A stretch of DNA of 64,000 bases from UBA4644 sp034933145 (lineage in GTDB: Bacteria > Bacillota > Clostridia > Oscillospirales > Butyricicoccaceae), in contig JAYFOA010000035.1 of the NCBI GenBank assembly GCA_034933145.1, forward strand, positions 39,796 through 103,795. The letters run 5' to 3'. The notes beneath the pieces were generated by a model that was not told where the DNA came from, ran no database searches, and saw only the letters and a list, made by a program, of their open reading frames with translations. The position numbers were made by a program, and so were the translations under genes. Within the stretch, counting starts at the first letter, position 1. The number at the start of each line of letters is the position of its first letter. Positions 61,829-64,000 of the stretch are shown here, piece after piece.

Positions 61829-61857
61829 TTGACAGTTTCTGTGTTTTTTAGTAATCT
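61829..61857 (+). promoter_or_regulatory. Promoter of the gcv operon
   Basis: TTGACA (61829-61834), 17-base spacer, TAATCT (61852-61857). Transcription would start near 61864, so the riboswitch occupies the whole leader of about 260 bases. Confidence 0.88.
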
Positions 61858-61879
61858 CTACATGGACAATTTTATTATC

Positions 61880-62040
61880 GGATGAACGGTTCGGAAGCGT
61901 CTGCAGTATAGCGGAACATGACCGGATCGGGACGAAACTCCGAAAAGCGCCGGACATTATCTCAGAATGCCCGGATGCACCGACGGGGCAACCGGCGCTT
62001 TGCGCCGGGAATCTCTCAGGTAAAGGTACGGAGGCGCGGT
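61880..62040 (+). promoter_or_regulatory. Glycine riboswitch (one canonical aptamer, degenerate upstream partner)
   Basis: The second half holds a canonical glycine aptamer: CACCGACGGGGCAA (61978-61991), a perfect hairpin CCGGCGC/GCGCCGG (61992-62008), and GGGAATCTCTCAGG followed by TAAAGGTACGG. The first half (about 61880-61956) ends in GAAACTCCGAAAAG and CGCCGGACA, which resembles the end of an aptamer but lacks the conserved core, so it may be a ghost aptamer as in singlet glycine riboswitches. In gcvT leaders glycine normally prevents termination. It fills most of the 349-base gap before gcvT. Confidence 0.93.
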
Positions 62041-62090
62041 TTTCTTTTGCTATGCAGCAGGAAAACCGCGTCTCCGTTTTATCTTATTTT
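62028..62090 (+). terminator. Riboswitch-controlled terminator
   Basis: ACGGAGGCGCGGTTTTC (62028-62044) pairs with GAAAACCGCGTCTCCGT (62061-62077), followed by TTTATCTTATTTT. The left arm overlaps the end of the aptamer (GGTACGG), so ligand binding and terminator formation compete. Confidence 0.92.
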
Positions 62091-62123
62091 AAATGAAAAT
62101 TTAGTTATCGGGAGGGCATCCTT

Positions 62124-63221
62124 ATGGAAAAGAAGACTCCGCTCTATCAGACTCATGTCGATCTTGGCGGCAAAATCGTCGAGTTCGGCGGCTATCTCAT
62201 GCCGGTTCAGTATCCGGCAGGCGTGATCGCCGAACACATGGCCGTCCGGCAAAAGGCCGGTTTGTTTGATGTATCCCACATGGCGGAACTGACGCTGGAA
62301 GGCCCAGACGCCGTCGCCAACGTTCAGAAGTTGGTCACAACCGACATCTCCAAGATGACCGATGGCCAGGTCAAGTATGCCATGCTTTGCAACGACCGGG
62401 GCGGCATCGTGGATGACCTTGTCATCTATCGGCTGCGCGCTGACAAATATCTGCTGGTCGTCAACGCCGGAAATCACGAAAAAGATGCAAAATGGGTGGA
62501 AAGCCACCTCTTCGGCAACGTTTCGTATCACGACATCTCCGAATCCATTGGCCAGCTGGCCCTGCAGGGGCCAAATGCCGACCGCATTCTGCGCAAGATC
62601 TGTGCCGATGAGTTTATTCCCGAAAAGTATTATCACTTCGTCGAAAACGGCGTCATTGATCTGAGCAGCCGCAAAATCACTGCCATTATCTCTCAGACCG
62701 GCTACACCGGCGAGCATGGTTATGAGATCTACTGCAAGGCAGAAGATGCCGTGGAACTGTGGAATACGCTGCTGCGCGTCGGCGCGGAAGACGGCTTGAC
62801 TCCCTGCGGCCTGGGCGCCCGCGATACCCTGCGTCTGGAAGCCAGCATGCCGCTGTACGGCCATGAGATGAACGACGACATCTCCCCCAAGGAGGCTGGC
62901 CTTCCCTGTAAGCTGGATGGCAAAGACTTTATCGGTCGGGACGCCATCATCGCCCGCGGTACGCCGAAGATAAAGCGTGCCGGGTTCAAAGTCCCCGGAC
63001 GCGGCATCGTCCGCGAGCACTGCGATATCTACGACAAGGACGGCGCCAAGCTGGGCTGGGTCTCCTCCGGCACCTTCTGCCCCTATCTGGGTCAGTGCTA
63101 TGGCATGTGCTATCTCCCGGTCGAGCAGATTGAAATTGGGCGGAAGTTTGACGTGGACGTCCGCGGCCGCAAGATTGAGATTGAACTGACGCCGCTGCCA
63201 TTCTACAAGCTTGATAAATAA
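62124..63221 (+). CDS. gcvT: Glycine cleavage system T protein (aminomethyltransferase)
   Basis: 365 residues. Transfers the methylene group from the H-protein arm to THF and releases ammonia. PLYQTHVDLGGKIVEFGGYLMPVQY is the canonical start, FDVSHMAEL and SQTGYTGEHGYEIY follow, and LEASMPLYGHEMND is the folate-site region. ATG preceded by GGGAGGG. First gene of the riboswitch-controlled operon. Confidence 0.97.
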   Translation: MEKKTPLYQTHVDLGGKIVEFGGYLMPVQYPAGVIAEHMAVRQKAGLFDVSHMAELTLEGPDAVANVQKLVTTDISKMTDGQVKYAMLCNDRGGIVDDLVIYRLRADKYLLVVNAGNHEKDAKWVESHLFGNVSYHDISESIGQLALQGPNADRILRKICADEFIPEKYYHFVENGVIDLSSRKITAIISQTGYTGEHGYEIYCKAEDAVELWNTLLRVGAEDGLTPCGLGARDTLRLEASMPLYGHEMNDDISPKEAGLPCKLDGKDFIGRDAIIARGTPKIKRAGFKVPGRGIVREHCDIYDKDGAKLGWVSSGTFCPYLGQCYGMCYLPVEQIEIGRKFDVDVRGRKIEIELTPLPFYKLDK

Positions 63222-63260
63222 AAACGACATACACTAAATTAATATTTTGGAGGAACGAGT

Positions 63261-63635
63261 ATGAATTTCCCATCTGAACTGAAGTATTCCAAATCCCACG
63301 AGTGGGTCAAAATGCTGGACGATCAAACCGCACTGGTTGGCATCACCGACTTTGCTCAGAGTGAAATGGGCGACTTGGTCTTTATCAATCTGCCCGTGGT
63401 GGGCGACGCTGTTGAAAAGGAAACCGTCCTGTGCGATATCGAATCCGTAAAAGCCGTTTCCGATGTGATGAGCCCGCTGACCGGCACCGTTGCGGAAATC
63501 AACGAATCCCTGCTGGATACGCCCGAAAAGCTCAATGAAGATCCCTATGGCTCCTGGATCGCCAAAATCGAGGCCATTACAGATACAGAAGAACTGATGG
63601 ACGCAGCTGATTACGAAGCGTTCACCAAAGCGTAA
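63261..63635 (+). CDS. gcvH: Glycine cleavage system H protein
   Basis: 124 residues. Shuttle protein carrying the aminomethyl group on a lipoyl arm; the lipoylated Lys is at 64 in DIESVKAVSDV. KYSKSHEWVK and GITDFAQSEMGDLVFINLP are conserved. GGAGG lies 8 bases upstream of the ATG. Between gcvT and gcvPA, 39 and 41 bases from its neighbours. Confidence 0.97.
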   Translation: MNFPSELKYSKSHEWVKMLDDQTALVGITDFAQSEMGDLVFINLPVVGDAVEKETVLCDIESVKAVSDVMSPLTGTVAEINESLLDTPEKLNEDPYGSWIAKIEAITDTEELMDAADYEAFTKA

Positions 63636-63676
63636 ACGCCTTTGAGCGCAAATTCCATAGGAAAGGAAGAACCGAT

Positions 63677-64000
63677 ATGGGCACTTATGTCCCGAATTCC
63701 CCCGCCGCCCGGCAGGAAATGCTCAAAATCATCGGCGTGAACTCGGTTGACGCCCTGTATAAAGACGTTCCTGCCGATATGCTGCTGGGTGACCGTCTCA
63801 ACCTGCCTTCCGGCATGAGTGAACTGGAAGTACGGCAGACTGTCACTGAAATTTCCGAAAAAAACAAGGTGTTCCGCACTGTTCTGCGCGGCGCCGGGAG
63901 CTACCGCCGCTTTATTCCCGCGGTAGTCAAGTCCGTGGCTTCCCGTGAGGAGCTGGTCACCGCTTATACTACCTACCAGGCAGAAATCAGCCCAGGAATC
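63677..64000 (+). CDS. gcvPA: Glycine dehydrogenase (decarboxylating) subunit 1, partial
   Basis: About 108 N-terminal residues are visible before the right edge. VPNSPAARQEMLKIIGVNSV, LNLPSGMSELEV and YTTYQAEISPGI are the typical start of the split P-protein alpha subunit, indicating the two-subunit gcvPA/gcvPB type found in Firmicutes and many anaerobes. The P protein decarboxylates glycine with PLP. AAAGGAAG lies 8 bases before the ATG. The gcvPB gene would be expected beyond the window. Confidence 0.95.
   Translation, partial: MGTYVPNSPAARQEMLKIIGVNSVDALYKDVPADMLLGDRLNLPSGMSELEVRQTVTEISEKNKVFRTVLRGAGSYRRFIPAVVKSVASREELVTAYTTYQAEISPGI

Noticed and set aside
1..64000. CRISPR arrays, tRNA or rRNA genes, prophage, restriction-modification or toxin-antitoxin loci
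   Set aside because: I looked for regular repeats, cloverleaf and rRNA-like stretches and typical phage or defence proteins and saw none.

Overview
The window looks like a chromosome segment of a spore-forming, Gram-positive Clostridia bacterium, most likely Oscillospiraceae/Ruminococcaceae (the Oscillibacter-Flavonifractor-Lawsonibacter neighbourhood). Four things point there: sporulation and germination genes (yqfC, yqfD, ylbJ and a GerA-family receptor operon), strong AGGAGG-type ribosome binding sites, a generally GC-rich sequence, and typical Firmicute gene orders. The genus is inference from gene content. No rRNA, tRNA, CRISPR array or prophage was seen.

Left part, minus strand (1-10.9 kb): translation and lipid-carrier genes pyrH-frr-uppS (uppS runs off the left edge) lie downstream of a DNA repair operon, uvrB-uvrA-ycaQ. 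The uvrB promoter has a LexA-type operator in its spacer, so nucleotide excision repair and a crosslink glycosylase appear to be co-induced by DNA damage. radC lies upstream, divergent from a secreted GHL10-type glycoside hydrolase.

10.9-17.7 kb, plus strand: a possible small RNA with its own terminator; a BTAD regulator with a degenerate GGDEF domain; a secreted transglutaminase-like protein; and a compact type IV filament-like operon (GspF platform protein, four small pilin-like membrane proteins including a DUF4860 member, a PilT-type ATPase and an unknown protein). No PilB/GspE-type assembly ATPase or prepilin peptidase is present. This is the best candidate here for a little-described system.

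17.7-38.9 kb, mostly minus strand: a four-gene germinant receptor operon (A-C-B-small D), a small unknown gene, 5-oxoprolinase pxpABC behind a coiled-coil protein gene, coaD, rsmD, a tandem GNAT protein, uvrC, an HPr-like protein with Tyr15 in place of the phosphorylatable His15, DUF554, then mutS2-recO-era-ybeY-phoH-yqfD-yqfC. The last cluster keeps the usual Firmicute order but lacks pgpH, dgkA and cdd. ylbJ is divergent from yqfC.

38.9-43.5 kb: a small Cys-rich protein, purB and purA, a decayed IS3-family element, and an MgtC-family protein.

43.5-61.2 kb is a peptide-utilisation region: a KdpDE-like two-component system with no kdpFABC nearby, divergent from a complete and visibly AT-richer oligopeptide ABC transporter operon; then an M20 amidohydrolase, AroM, a YfcC carrier, another M20 amidohydrolase, a small membrane protein, an S66 LD-carboxypeptidase, a PepV-like dipeptidase and an ArgE/DapE-like deacylase. 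Together they could import peptides or acylated amino acids and cleave them inside the cell.

Right end: 5-formyltetrahydrofolate cyclo-ligase, then a glycine riboswitch with terminator controlling gcvT-gcvH-gcvPA (gcvPA runs off the right edge), linking folate one-carbon units to glycine cleavage.
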